A DNA stretch of 64,000 nt, from contig NZ_RXIZ01000013.1 in the NCBI RefSeq assembly GCF_003987855.1, forward strand, positions 143,746 to 207,745. The letters are read 5' to 3'. The first letter of the stretch is position 1. Each line of letters begins with the position of its first letter. This DNA is from Hyphomicrobium sp. Its GTDB lineage: Bacteria > Pseudomonadota > Alphaproteobacteria > Rhizobiales > Hyphomicrobiaceae. The translations under genes and the position numbers were made by a program. Below the pieces are notes generated by a model, which worked only from the letters and a program-made list of their open reading frames with translations, did not search any database and was not told the DNA's origin. Positions 9,882 to 19,270 of this stretch are shown one piece after another.

Positions 9882-12544
9882 CGATCCCAATTGCGACCTA
9901 CCGCTTGCAGCTGCGGAACGGATTCACGTTTGCCGATGCGACCAGGATCATTCCCTACCTTTCTCAGCTTGGCATCTCGCACATATACTTATCGCCGATA
10001 TTCCGCTCGACGCCCCGTTCAACGCACGGCTATGACGCGTTGGATTTCAACGAGATCGAGCCATCTCTGGGCGGGCGTGCCGGTTTCGAAATGCTGGTGG
10101 CGGAATGCGACCGCTTCGGCCTGAAGGTGCTGGTCGACTTCGTTCCCAATCATATGGCGGCGCATCCCGATAATCCGTGGTGGCGCGATGTTCTCGAGTG
10201 GGGACCGCGGAGCCGATATGCGCAGCATTTCGATATCGATTGGTCGGCGCCAAAGTTGGTCATTCCTGTACTGGGCAAATCGTATTGGGACGTCCTCTCT
10301 GCAGGCGAACTCAAAATCGCGATAGATGGGGCACGCGGAGAGCTTGTCGCGAAATACTTCGATAATCAGTTTCCACTCAACCCGGAGGTCTATCCTGCTG
10401 TTTTTGCGTCCAGCTCAGACGCCGATCTCGCAAATTTTTCTGGAGCCGCTGCAGCATCGTCGCCGGAGACGTCCGCGCAGCTCAAAAGCGACTTCAAATC
10501 GCTCGTTGCCTCGAAGCGGGACGCAATCGATACGGTTCTTGGCCTATTAAACCAGCGGCGGCCCGAGCTTCATTCTATCCTGGAGCGTCAGGTATGGCGC
10601 CTCGCCTACTGGCGTACCGCTCGCGAAATGTTGACGTATCGTCGCTTCTTCGAAATTTCCGATCTCATTGGTGTTCGTGTCGAACTTCCCGAGGTATTTG
10701 CCGACGTGCACCGGTCTGTGCTCGACCTCGTCACGGCGGGTAAGATCGACGGGCTTCGTATCGATCATATCGACGGGCTGGCGGACCCGAAGGGCTATCT
10801 CGGACAGCTGCGGCGCGCGACGTCCGCCAAGCCGGAGATGTATCTTGTTGTCGAGAAAATCCTTGGCGAGGGGGAAGATGTTCGCACCGATTGGCCGGTG
10901 GATGGAACGACCGGCTACGAGTTCATTCGTGACTTGAGCGGACTTTTCGTTTCAGGCGATCTCGGCCGCTTGAGTGTGGGCTACCGCGACTTCACGTCCA
11001 CCGCTCATGATTATGCGTCCGGGACTTTGGCGGTCAAACGACGGACGCTGTCGTTCAACCTCGCCGCCGAGTTGCGAAGCCTGGTTGCGATGGCCACGGC
11101 GGTCGCTGAGGCTGACTTGAGCACGCGTGACTTTGGCGCCGATGCTGTGCGCATGGCGCTTATCGAGTTTGCTGCGCACTTTACGACTTATCGCACGTAT
11201 ATCAGTCCGGGAGGCGTTTCGACCGTCGACTTAGACGTTCTTGAAGCCGTCGCTCATCGCGCCAAGGCCAGCCGAGAGATCGAAGATTCGGCTGCCATTG
11301 ACTTCATTGTCTCGATTCTCACCGGCCGCGTGCCAGGATCGCAGAAGGAGCGGGCGGCAGCGTTCGTCACTAAATTTCAGCAGACCACTGGTCCACTGAT
11401 GGCGAAGGCGGTGGAAGATACCGAATTCTACAGATTCAATCGGTTTATTGCCCTCAATGAGGTCGGCGGCGAGCCCGATGATGTTCAGGGCGGCATCGAA
11501 GCTTTTCACGAAGCAATGAAGCGCCGGCAGGCTCTCGCGCCTCGAGCGCTTAGCGCCACAGCGACCCATGATACCAAGCGCGGCGAGGACGCTCGTATTC
11601 GCCTTTATGGCATCAGTAAAGTGCAGGACGACTGGTGTTGCGCGGCCAATCGCTGGCGTGGCGTTCTAAGCGCAACTAACGTCATCACAAGCGACGAAGG
11701 ACTCGATGACGAAGCGCAATGGCTCTTTTTCCAGGCTTTGGCGGGCGCTTGGCCAATGACCAGAGAGGATGGTGCTTCTGACGATTTTGTGGACCGCATT
11801 GAACAGTTCATGATCAAGGCGGCACGGGAGGCCAAGCTTCGCACGAGCTGGACGAATCCGAGTTCTTCCTATGAGGAGCGGGTGAGCACTTTCGTTCGCG
11901 CCGCGCTACAAGCGCCGAACCCCTTCCTCGACGATTTCATAAAGACGACCGCGCCGCTGGTACGTGCCGGTGCGGCTGCAAGTCTGGTTCAAACGGTCGT
12001 GAAGGTGTTCGCACCCGGTATCCCTGACATCTACCAGGGCACGGAGTTGTGGGACCTTTCGCTGGTTGATCCCGACAATCGCCGGCCGGTCGATTTCGAC
12101 GCACGGGAACAGTTGAGCAATGCCGGCAGCGATGGCGAGGCGCATGGCGAGCAAGATTGGCGTGACGGCCGGGTCAAGTTGGACATGTTGCGGAAGAGTT
12201 TGGCTGTACGCCGCAGTATGGATCTGACATCTGCGGATTATGAGCCGCTATCTATCGAGTGCGGAGGCCAACGCGATTGCTTTGCATTCATGCGGCGTTC
12301 GAGGGAAAACATGGTCATTGTCGCCGGAGTAATTCCGAGCGCGACGATGTACAACGACAGCGAGGCTTTCGGCTTCATTGGCGCACCGTTCGGCGACGCC
12401 ACCATAACGTTACCGCGCGATGTGGAACGGCAAAGCTTCGCTGAGTTTTTCTCGGGAAAGCATTTGGCCGTAGCCGACTGCCGGATCAGGATAGGCGAGG
12501 TCTTGCTATCTCGACCTATCGCTGTTCTTCTTCCTACCAGCTGA
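9878..12544 (+). CDS. treY: Malto-oligosyltrehalose synthase TreY
   Basis: TreY isomerises the reducing-end alpha-1,4 bond of a glucan to the alpha,alpha-1,1 bond of trehalose, producing the substrate of TreZ. The 888-residue product starts with the family hallmark PIATYRLQLRNGFTF and has SHIYLSPIF. Catalytic D296 lies in GLRIDHIDGLADP and E326 in VVEKILGEGE, and ATHDTKRGED marks the third acidic site. The C-terminus carries VPDIYQGTE-like and DPDNRRPVD motifs (GIPDIYQGTEL here). Length is normal for the family (about 700-950). The ATG at 9878 overlaps the malQ TGA. A 28-base gap separates it from glgP. Confidence 0.95.
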   Translation: MTIPIATYRLQLRNGFTFADATRIIPYLSQLGISHIYLSPIFRSTPRSTHGYDALDFNEIEPSLGGRAGFEMLVAECDRFGLKVLVDFVPNHMAAHPDNPWWRDVLEWGPRSRYAQHFDIDWSAPKLVIPVLGKSYWDVLSAGELKIAIDGARGELVAKYFDNQFPLNPEVYPAVFASSSDADLANFSGAAAASSPETSAQLKSDFKSLVASKRDAIDTVLGLLNQRRPELHSILERQVWRLAYWRTAREMLTYRRFFEISDLIGVRVELPEVFADVHRSVLDLVTAGKIDGLRIDHIDGLADPKGYLGQLRRATSAKPEMYLVVEKILGEGEDVRTDWPVDGTTGYEFIRDLSGLFVSGDLGRLSVGYRDFTSTAHDYASGTLAVKRRTLSFNLAAELRSLVAMATAVAEADLSTRDFGADAVRMALIEFAAHFTTYRTYISPGGVSTVDLDVLEAVAHRAKASREIEDSAAIDFIVSILTGRVPGSQKERAAAFVTKFQQTTGPLMAKAVEDTEFYRFNRFIALNEVGGEPDDVQGGIEAFHEAMKRRQALAPRALSATATHDTKRGEDARIRLYGISKVQDDWCCAANRWRGVLSATNVITSDEGLDDEAQWLFFQALAGAWPMTREDGASDDFVDRIEQFMIKAAREAKLRTSWTNPSSSYEERVSTFVRAALQAPNPFLDDFIKTTAPLVRAGAAASLVQTVVKVFAPGIPDIYQGTELWDLSLVDPDNRRPVDFDAREQLSNAGSDGEAHGEQDWRDGRVKLDMLRKSLAVRRSMDLTSADYEPLSIECGGQRDCFAFMRRSRENMVIVAGVIPSATMYNDSEAFGFIGAPFGDATITLPRDVERQSFAEFFSGKHLAVADCRIRIGEVLLSRPIAVLLPTS

Positions 12545-12572
12545 AACGTCCAAGCTCAGTCAGAGGGGATTT

Positions 12573-14999
12573 GTGCTCGTGGATATCAAGAGCAAAGACC
12601 AGGCTATTGAGCGCGAAATCGAAAATCTCAAAGAGGAGATCGTCAGGCATCTGCGCCATCAGGTCGGCGTGACGACAGAAGAAGCCGCGCCGCGCGATTG
12701 GCTCGTGGCTTGTTCGCTCGCGGTGAGGTCCTTGTTGGTGGATAGATGGCACGCGTCGACCGATAGCCGCCGAAAGATGAAGCAGGTCGGCTATCTATCG
12801 ATGGAGTTCTTGCTGTCCCGTCAGCTTCAAAATGCTCTCTTGTCGTTGGGACTTGAGCGGGAGTTTTCAACCGCTTTGAGCGAACTCGGCATCGACCTTG
12901 ACAAGATTGTCGATCTGGAAGCTGAGCCAGCTCTTGGGAATGGCGGTCTGGGCAGATTGGCCGCGTGTTTTCTTGATTCAATGGCGAATATCGGAGTGCC
13001 GGCGTACGGGTACGGAATCTACTTCGAGTACGGCATGTTCCGGCAAACATTTGCCGGTGGCTGGCAGATCGAGCAGCCCGAAGAATGGCTGGTGGGTGTC
13101 AATCCCTGGGACTTCATGCGCTCCGAACCCGCTTTCGAGATTGGATTCGGGGGACACGTCGAACACCGCGATCAACGAGCGATATGGACCCCAGCCGAAC
13201 GCGTGATTGCGACAGCTCATGATCTGCTCGTGCCTGGGCACGACAATAAACTCGTGAATACGCTGAGACTCTGGTCGGCGAAGCCGCTCCATGGCTTCGA
13301 TATCGCAACGTTCAATCGCGGACGTCATATCGAGGCTTTCGCAACGAAGATTCGATCGAAAACTTTGTCGCGTCTTCTTTATCCCGATGACAGCACCGAG
13401 GAAGGGCGCGAACTCCGCCTGAAGCAGGAGTACTTCTTCGCCGCGGCGTCCGTGCAGGATATGCTGACACGCTTCGTGAGGGAGTTCGGCAAAGATTGGA
13501 CGCTGTTGCCGGACAAGATATCGATCCATCTCAATGATACTCATCCTGCACTCGCGCCGGTCGAATTGATGCGTCTGCTCGTCGATGAGCATGAGCTGGG
13601 ATGGGACAAGGCCTGGATCATCACCAACTCGGTAATTTCCTATACCAATCATACATTGATGCCGGAGGCGCTCGAGACGTGGCGGCTCGATCTGATGAAC
13701 CGCATCGTGCCGCGGCATTTGCAGATCATCGAGGAGATCAATCTCCGGCTCGTCAATTCGCCGGAGGTCACATCTAGCTCCATTCGCTCGAGCGAAGTTT
13801 CGATTGTCTCAAGCGATCAAACACCGATCGTGAACATGGGCCGTTTGTCTGCCTATGCGAGTCATCGGGTCAATGGAGTCTCTGCACTTCATAGTAAGCT
13901 CGTGCGGGAGGACCTCTTTCCGGACTTCGCCGCACTTTATCCCGAACGCTTTTGCAACGTGACGAATGGCGTCTCGCAAAGGCTTTGGCTTTATCAGTCG
14001 AACCCAGCTCTCTCCTCGCTCATCGATGACTTGGTAGGCGTCGACTGGCGCCAATCCTTTGATCCCTCTCCGTTGGCTCGCTTCGGCGATGACGCCAGGG
14101 TGCAGGACGCGATCGACGCGATCAAAACTCGCAACAAGGAGGCTGCGGCAGAGCGGATCAGGCGGCTTACCGACCATCGCATCAATCCGAGCGCGATGTT
14201 CGACGTACAGATCAAGCGGATCCACCAGTACAAGCGCCAGCTCTTGAACATTTTGGGCGTCATCGCCCGCTGGAACGCGCTGAAGGAAACAAAGGGGGCT
14301 TATCCCTCTCGCGTCGTGTTGATGGGCGGCAAGGCGGCGTCGAGTTATTGGCTAGCAAAGCTCATCATCAAGCTCGCGAACGACGTCGCAGCCAAGCTCA
14401 ACGCTGATCCGGATACGAAAGATCGACTAACCTTCGTCTTCCTGCCGAACTACAACGTATCGATGGCGGAATGGCTTATTCCAGCGGCTGATCTTTCGCA
14501 GCAGATTTCGCTGGCCGGCACCGAGGCGTCGGGCACAGGCAACATGAAGCTCGCGATGAACGGGGCGCTGACGCTTGGGACGCGCGATGGAGCAAACATC
14601 GAGATCGCGGAGGCTGTCGGCGAGGAGAATACGTTCATGTTCGGCATGAACGTCGCCGAGGTCGAGACGTTGCGTGCGCAATATTCGCCGCACGCGGTGA
14701 GCGAAGCAGATCCTGTTCTCAAAAAAGTGCTCGATCAGATCGGCGGAGGCTTATTTTCGCCGGATGAGCCGGACCGTTTCCGGCCCATTCTCGATTCTTT
14801 GCTGGGACATGGCGATCGCTACATGGTGCTCGCGGATTTCGCGGACTACCTACGCGCTCAGGCCTATGTTGATCGCAATTGGCTAGATAAGGAAGCGTGG
14901 AACAAAAAAGTCATCACGAACATCGCAGGGATGGGGCGCTTTTCCTCAGATCGCGCGATCAGGCAATATGCCGAGTCCATTTGGACCACAGGATCCTAA
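12573..14999 (+). CDS. glgP: Glycogen phosphorylase GlgP (GTG start)
   Basis: GlgP releases glucose-1-phosphate from the non-reducing ends of glycogen, using pyridoxal phosphate. The 808-residue protein is standard length for GT35 phosphorylases. The PLP lysine is K659 in EASGTGNMKLAMNGALTLGT, and the GGLGRLAACFLDS and IHLNDTHPA motifs are present. I chose the GTG at 12573 because a purine-rich AGAGGGGA lies about 5-12 bases upstream and the downstream IENLKEEIVRHL segment fits the family N-terminus. It is the last gene of the glycogen/trehalose operon. No clear hairpin terminator was found in the 83 bases before the convergent trhA-like gene. Confidence 0.96.
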   Translation: MLVDIKSKDQAIEREIENLKEEIVRHLRHQVGVTTEEAAPRDWLVACSLAVRSLLVDRWHASTDSRRKMKQVGYLSMEFLLSRQLQNALLSLGLEREFSTALSELGIDLDKIVDLEAEPALGNGGLGRLAACFLDSMANIGVPAYGYGIYFEYGMFRQTFAGGWQIEQPEEWLVGVNPWDFMRSEPAFEIGFGGHVEHRDQRAIWTPAERVIATAHDLLVPGHDNKLVNTLRLWSAKPLHGFDIATFNRGRHIEAFATKIRSKTLSRLLYPDDSTEEGRELRLKQEYFFAAASVQDMLTRFVREFGKDWTLLPDKISIHLNDTHPALAPVELMRLLVDEHELGWDKAWIITNSVISYTNHTLMPEALETWRLDLMNRIVPRHLQIIEEINLRLVNSPEVTSSSIRSSEVSIVSSDQTPIVNMGRLSAYASHRVNGVSALHSKLVREDLFPDFAALYPERFCNVTNGVSQRLWLYQSNPALSSLIDDLVGVDWRQSFDPSPLARFGDDARVQDAIDAIKTRNKEAAAERIRRLTDHRINPSAMFDVQIKRIHQYKRQLLNILGVIARWNALKETKGAYPSRVVLMGGKAASSYWLAKLIIKLANDVAAKLNADPDTKDRLTFVFLPNYNVSMAEWLIPAADLSQQISLAGTEASGTGNMKLAMNGALTLGTRDGANIEIAEAVGEENTFMFGMNVAEVETLRAQYSPHAVSEADPVLKKVLDQIGGGLFSPDEPDRFRPILDSLLGHGDRYMVLADFADYLRAQAYVDRNWLDKEAWNKKVITNIAGMGRFSSDRAIRQYAESIWTTGS

Positions 15000-15082
15000 T
15001 AGCGCAAGGCTTCATCATCTAATCGGGCAAGCTGAAGCAGAGTTTTGCTCGGGAGTTTTCCAAGACGAGCAACGCGCGTTGG

Positions 15083-15703
15083 CTATGCGAACACAGCCGT
15101 ATTCACAGCACCGAAATGACATGCCGTCGCTGCCAGCACGAAGGCGTGCCAAATGGCGTTGTGGTACTTAAGGTCGCGCCAAACGTGGAAAATCACGCCT
15201 GCGGAGTAGAGGATACCTCCAGCGGCCAGGAGGACGAGTGCGAGTGGGGAAACGGTATCGAGAAGGGGCCGATAGGCCAGCACGCCGACCCATCCGAGGA
15301 GAAGATAGATTGGAATATCGGCGCCTTTCCAGTTGGTCGTGATTAATTTCAGGCCAATACCGAATAGCGCCGTCGTCCAGACGACGGCGAGAAGCGCGTA
15401 TCCTGCAAGTCCGCCCATCACAATCGCAAATGGCGTGTATGTTCCGGCAATCTTGAGAAAGATCGCAGCGTGATCAAGGCGCTGAAGCATGCTGCGCCAT
15501 TTCAGCGAAGCGCTCATGTTATAGGCTGCGGAGCATGCGAACATCGCCACCATGCTCAACCCGTAAATAACTAAGCTGAGCGCCAATGCAGCGGGAAGAT
15601 GCCGGGTCCCGGCGGCAATCATGGCGATGGCGGAGACCAGCCCGACGGTTATACCGATGATGTGGAGTACATTGTCTGCGCGGCGCTCTTCTCGCGTGTA
15701 CAT
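15083..15703 (-). CDS. Hemolysin III / TrhA family seven-helix membrane protein
   Basis: This 206-residue polytopic membrane protein belongs to the PAQR-related hemolysin III/TrhA (YqfA) family, linked in E. coli to membrane-fluidity homeostasis. About seven hydrophobic segments are visible. The conserved metal-binding positions are present: the early VLHIIG, the LDHAAIFLKIAGTYTPFAI segment, and the C-terminal FHVWRDLKYHNAIWHAFVL ACHFGAV pair of histidines. The start was placed at the MYTREERRADN methionine (15703), since the ten upstream residues are not family-like. The gene converges on glgP. The enzymatic role of this family, if any, is not established. Confidence 0.88.
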   Translation of the reverse strand: MYTREERRADNVLHIIGITVGLVSAIAMIAAGTRHLPAALALSLVIYGLSMVAMFACSAAYNMSASLKWRSMLQRLDHAAIFLKIAGTYTPFAIVMGGLAGYALLAVVWTTALFGIGLKLITTNWKGADIPIYLLLGWVGVLAYRPLLDTVSPLALVLLAAGGILYSAGVIFHVWRDLKYHNAIWHAFVLAATACHFGAVNTAVFA

Positions 15704-16023
15704 TTTTGAAGAACTCCGACCGGCTAAGATCACAAGCTTGCTCTACAGCATTGTGTTCCCGGATAATCCAAGCGGGGCAAGGGGTAGTTCAGCTCAAATT
15801 CCGCACATGCGCACCCGAGAAAACTGATCCTTCGGAACGCGCGCGTATTCAGCTGGTTTGCATCAGGAGTACTGCGTGGCAGGAGCGGGCAGTGCAGTGC
15901 AGACCGAGCAGCAGGGATAAAAGTTTCCGCGATGGTAGGGAATTTCGGAACGGGTAGGGCCCGGAAGCATTTCTTTCAATAGCGGGCAAAAGTCCTGCCA
16001 ACAATAAATATGAGGAGACGACC
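15704..16023. other. Divergent intergenic region, no gene recognised
   Basis: About 320 bases separate the TrhA-like gene from the small secreted-protein gene at 16024. It should contain both promoters. I see no gene, strong hairpin or recognisable operator, apart from a GAGGAGA ribosome-binding sequence just before 16024. Confidence 0.5.
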
Positions 16024-16302
16024 ATGCGTAAGATCATCGCCATCGCCGCGGCCTTCACGTTCGCGGGCGTTGCTGCGGCGGCCGCGGCCGATAGCACGAC
16101 CGACAAGCTCAAGATGAACGATAACGGCGGCGTTACCAACCAGCCGGGTGGAAAGACCTCCGACAGAACGCCGAACACGGAGTCACCGGATCGCGGTGCA
16201 GGTGCTGGAACCTCAGGGGCTGCCGGAACAGGTGCAGCAAAGTCCCCGGAAGGCACCTCGACGCGCACACCGGACTCTTCCAAGCAGAAATCGATGGACT
16301 AA
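16024..16302 (+). CDS. Small secreted low-complexity protein, unknown function
   Basis: The 92-residue product has a clear signal peptide (MRKIIAIAAAFTFAGVAAAAAA, cleavage near residue 22) followed by a hydrophilic, Gly/Ser/Thr/Pro-rich tail with no predicted fold. A GAGGAG ribosome-binding sequence lies 6-12 bases before the ATG, and a strong intrinsic terminator follows 8 bases after the stop, so this is a real monocistronic gene. Similar short proteins, often related to stress or the cell envelope, are common in Hyphomicrobiales. I do not recognise a named family. Confidence 0.7.
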   Translation: MRKIIAIAAAFTFAGVAAAAAADSTTDKLKMNDNGGVTNQPGGKTSDRTPNTESPDRGAGAGTSGAAGTGAAKSPEGTSTRTPDSSKQKSMD

Positions 16303-16310
16303 CTCGATCA

Positions 16311-16341
16311 GGGAGCCGCGGTACGCGGCTTCCTCTTTTTT
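16311..16341 (+). terminator. Rho-independent terminator after small secreted protein gene
   Basis: An AGCCGCG / CGCGGCT stem with a GTA loop, extended by G-T and G-C pairs, is followed by TCTTTTTT. It sits 8 bases after the stop at 16302. Confidence 0.85.
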
Positions 16342-16352
16342 CATGGGGTACT

Positions 16353-16493
16353 ATGGGAAATCCTCTCGACCCGCCAAGTGTACCGCAACCCACCCAAGAG
16401 CCTGGTCAGCTGCCGCCGTTGCCGCCGGAGCCTACCGAACCGCCGCATCCAGCTCCCAATCCTATTGAAGATCCAGGCAAGGATGATCGCTAA
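16353..16493 (+). CDS. 46-residue proline-rich small protein
   Basis: ATG at 16353 to TAA at 16493 encodes MGNPLDPPSVPQPTQEPGQL followed by a Pro/Glu-rich tail ending GKDDR. About one residue in three is proline. It has no signal peptide or membrane segment. The first codons lie just behind the terminator of the preceding gene, with a weak TCATGGGG upstream. The strongly biased composition with no stop argues for a real gene, but the short length leaves doubt. No function can be assigned. Confidence 0.4.
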   Translation: MGNPLDPPSVPQPTQEPGQLPPLPPEPTEPPHPAPNPIEDPGKDDR

Positions 16494-16691
16494 CTCCTTT
16501 AAGTAGGGCTTTCGCGACTAACCGTGGATTCAGTCGTTGATGCTGTGCAGAATTTTGTCGCGTTCTGACACACCGCGCGATCCGCAAAGTGATATATTCA
16601 AGACAGACAGACCACTGTATCGCCCAGCCGATAGTCGCGCGCCTTCGTGTGCATGGTTTGACAAGGCTAGCAAGTCTAGCCACCTTCCATT

Positions 16692-17933
16692 ATGGACACC
16701 GGTGTTGGATCACGTCCATTGGAGGCGATCGTGGACATTGGCGCCGGGGGGCCGTCGCAAATCGCTGTTCCCATCTCGACAAGCTTCGCGTGGACGGTTC
16801 GCCGATGGTCTCTCCGACATCTTTGGTATCGGGGTCGCTTACGGCTCCGGCGAATGAAAAGGCGAGAGAACGGCGCGGCGGCAGCGCAGCGTTACGAGAA
16901 AGATCCAGCTGTCCAGTTCTCAGATGGAGTCAGTGTTGTTTTTGCCGATCTCTCTGGTGACAATGGCCTTTCGCGCGCTGCGATTTATGATCTCGTCGAA
17001 ATCAGGAAGCGCCACGCGCACGTCGTCACCATTGATATTCGTGATGCGATCTCAGGCCGAAAGCTAGATAGTCCCATCTATACCGACCTCGTTTCGAACG
17101 CCTATTTTCTCTGTCAACCCGACATGTACGAGCGCGTGCTTCCGTTGATCGCGCCTGAAGCGATGGCTGGAGCCTATCGTGTCGGGCGTTGGGTGTGGGA
17201 GACGCCGAAGTTTCCACGCGCCTGGAATTTCGCAAGCTCTCTTATTCACGAGGTTTGGGCGGCATCGGAGTTTTCAGCCGAGGTCTTTCGTCGCGGAGTG
17301 GGCATCCCCGTGCGCGTCGTCATGCATGCGGTGCAGCCGCCGCCACCATCCTCGGTAAATATTCGCGCGCAGTGGGGAATTGATCAAAAGACCTTTCTCG
17401 GCCTCGCCATCATGGACATCAGGTCGTGCCCGGAGCGAAAGAATCCGTGGGGACATGTGCTGGCTTGGAAGGCCGCTTTCGGGAACAATCGTGATGCGTT
17501 GCTGATCTTGAAAGTCCGAACGAGCAAGCGGACGCGCCTCGTGCGTCAAGAGTTGCGAGAGCTCATCGGCGAAGCCGACAACATCAGATTGATGGATACG
17601 CAGCTGTCGGAAGCGGAGTTGAGTTCCCTGCAGCGCTCTTGCGATGTCTTCCTGTCGCTTCATCGGTCGGAGGGTTACGGCCTCAACATTCACGAAGCAT
17701 TATTGTGTGGAAAACCCGTGGTTGCCACACACTGGTCGGCCAACGTCGAGTACGGGCCGCAGTATCCAGGGTATCATGCGGTGCGGCATCAGCCGATAAA
17801 ATATAGAGATTGGACAGGTCATTACGAGGATAAAGAGTTCTTCTGGGCGAATCCCGATATTGCGCACGCAGCGGACTTGCTTTCGGACATCTATGTCCGT
17901 ACGCAGGAAGCCAAATTGACAAATGAATTTTAG
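16692..17933 (+). CDS. GT4-type glycosyltransferase
   Basis: The product is a nucleotide-sugar-dependent GT-B glycosyltransferase, probably acting on a cell-surface glycan. The C-terminal half carries the GT4 signature: LSLHRSEGYGLNIHEALLCGKPVVATHWSAN, with the conserved acidic residue in EGYGL and E in HEAL, preceded by LMDTQLSEAELSSL. The N-terminal half contains the VGRWVWETPKFP motif seen in family members. The region before about residue 75 is Arg-rich and unlike a normal N-terminus, so translation may start at the ATG at 16854. It is followed after 120 bases by a second GT4 gene and a coiled-coil gene. Acceptor and sugar are unknown. Confidence 0.8.
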   Translation: MDTGVGSRPLEAIVDIGAGGPSQIAVPISTSFAWTVRRWSLRHLWYRGRLRLRRMKRRENGAAAAQRYEKDPAVQFSDGVSVVFADLSGDNGLSRAAIYDLVEIRKRHAHVVTIDIRDAISGRKLDSPIYTDLVSNAYFLCQPDMYERVLPLIAPEAMAGAYRVGRWVWETPKFPRAWNFASSLIHEVWAASEFSAEVFRRGVGIPVRVVMHAVQPPPPSSVNIRAQWGIDQKTFLGLAIMDIRSCPERKNPWGHVLAWKAAFGNNRDALLILKVRTSKRTRLVRQELRELIGEADNIRLMDTQLSEAELSSLQRSCDVFLSLHRSEGYGLNIHEALLCGKPVVATHWSANVEYGPQYPGYHAVRHQPIKYRDWTGHYEDKEFFWANPDIAHAADLLSDIYVRTQEAKLTNEF

Positions 17934-18052
17934 CGGGAGAGCGCACGATGAAATCGGTCTGCGAATTGGTTTTTGATAATTGCCCGACAATCTCCCAATT
18001 CGTTCAACTGAACGCTTTTACACTCGCTTGACAGGCACTTTGAGGTATCGTT

Positions 18053-19270
18053 TTGGCACGGATCGTATTTGCTTCTCCCGCGCCTCCGATGAAAACGGGA
18101 ACAGCCCGGTATCTTTCTCTCTTTTTGGAGGAATGCGGCGATATTCTCCGTGATCACCAGCCAGTCATCGTGGCTCCTTCAGGGCTGGGAGCACCGAACC
18201 CTTCTCTGAGGGGTATTCCGATTGTTTCAGATCGAGATTATTGTCCCGCAGAAAACGACGTACTATTTATATTTGTCGCCAATAATCGATTTCATAAGTT
18301 CGTTTTTTCGATTTTAGAGCGTCGCAAAAAGAGTTCGCGAGTCATCTCGATAATTCATGATCCGCAGAGTTTCATGAATGTGGATCATATTCAGCGCAAT
18401 TTAGGTCGCAAATATGATCCGGAGGGAATGGTCAAAGATTTAAAATTCGAAATTCCTAATCTTCGGGAATGGATCATGTCTCGCTGGCAGCAGGCTGGTT
18501 TGCCGCAGATACTGAAATTCAACTTGATGGCGCAATCGCGCATTATCGAAGCTTCCGATGTCATGGTTGTCCATAGCTATTACGCGGCTTTGAAGCTCCT
18601 CCTCGAGAGCGGGCACGGCGTAGAGAGGATGCCTCCGATACTGGTTATGCAACATCCTAGAGATCCATCGATAGAGGGTCATCCTTTGTTGCCTAGGGGC
18701 CGAAAGTTTGTCGTCGGCTGCTTCGGATGGATTTCGCAAGCCAAAAGGCCGATCCCGATTATTTCTGGGTTCTCGCGCTCTCTTTCCAGCCTGCCGGCAC
18801 ATGAGCGGGAAGCCGTGGAGCTCAAGTTTGTAGGGGAACTAACCCAGAAATCGCTAGATCCAAGTGTTCTGGCACAAGCTTACGGGTGTGAAAAAAACTG
18901 CGTGCACCTTGGGCATGTTTCGGACGAACGGTTTCTCAGAGAAATGTCGACCGTGAACATCATGTTCAATCTGCGGTTTCCGTCTTGCGGGGAGACGAGC
19001 GGTACGCTCAATCTCGCAAAGGAGATGGGAATCCGCGTCGCGATGACGAACTATCAGGCATTCAAAGAGGAGAACGCGGACTTTCTCATTAGCCTTGCTC
19101 CGGATAAAGAGGTGGACGAAATTTGTGCGGCCATAACTGCCGTCTACCGCGATTGGATTGCCGGGAACGCAACAACGAGCAGGGCGCCTTCGCCGCGCTA
19201 CGCGTTGCCAAAAAAATTCGACGCGCGCCAGGCGTTGCAGTGGGTCTTGAGCCAAGAGGCGGCGGCATGA
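18053..19270 (+). CDS. Second GT4-like glycosyltransferase (TTG start)
   Basis: This 405-residue protein starts with MARIVFASPAPPMKTGTARY, the N-terminal glycine-containing loop region of GT-B glycosyltransferases, and has a C-terminal Rossmann half with VVGCFGWISQAKRP and RFPSCGETSGTLNLAKEMG, the latter matching the GT4 donor-binding region (E-x7-E-like). It lacks the usual EGFGLPxLEA form, so donor specificity cannot be read. The TTG at 18053 is the only plausible start, as AT-rich sequence lies upstream. The stop TGA overlaps the ATG of the next gene. The stretch 17930-18500 is noticeably more AT-rich than neighbours, suggesting transfer. Confidence 0.75.
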   Translation: MARIVFASPAPPMKTGTARYLSLFLEECGDILRDHQPVIVAPSGLGAPNPSLRGIPIVSDRDYCPAENDVLFIFVANNRFHKFVFSILERRKKSSRVISIIHDPQSFMNVDHIQRNLGRKYDPEGMVKDLKFEIPNLREWIMSRWQQAGLPQILKFNLMAQSRIIEASDVMVVHSYYAALKLLLESGHGVERMPPILVMQHPRDPSIEGHPLLPRGRKFVVGCFGWISQAKRPIPIISGFSRSLSSLPAHEREAVELKFVGELTQKSLDPSVLAQAYGCEKNCVHLGHVSDERFLREMSTVNIMFNLRFPSCGETSGTLNLAKEMGIRVAMTNYQAFKEENADFLISLAPDKEVDEICAAITAVYRDWIAGNATTSRAPSPRYALPKKFDARQALQWVLSQEAAA

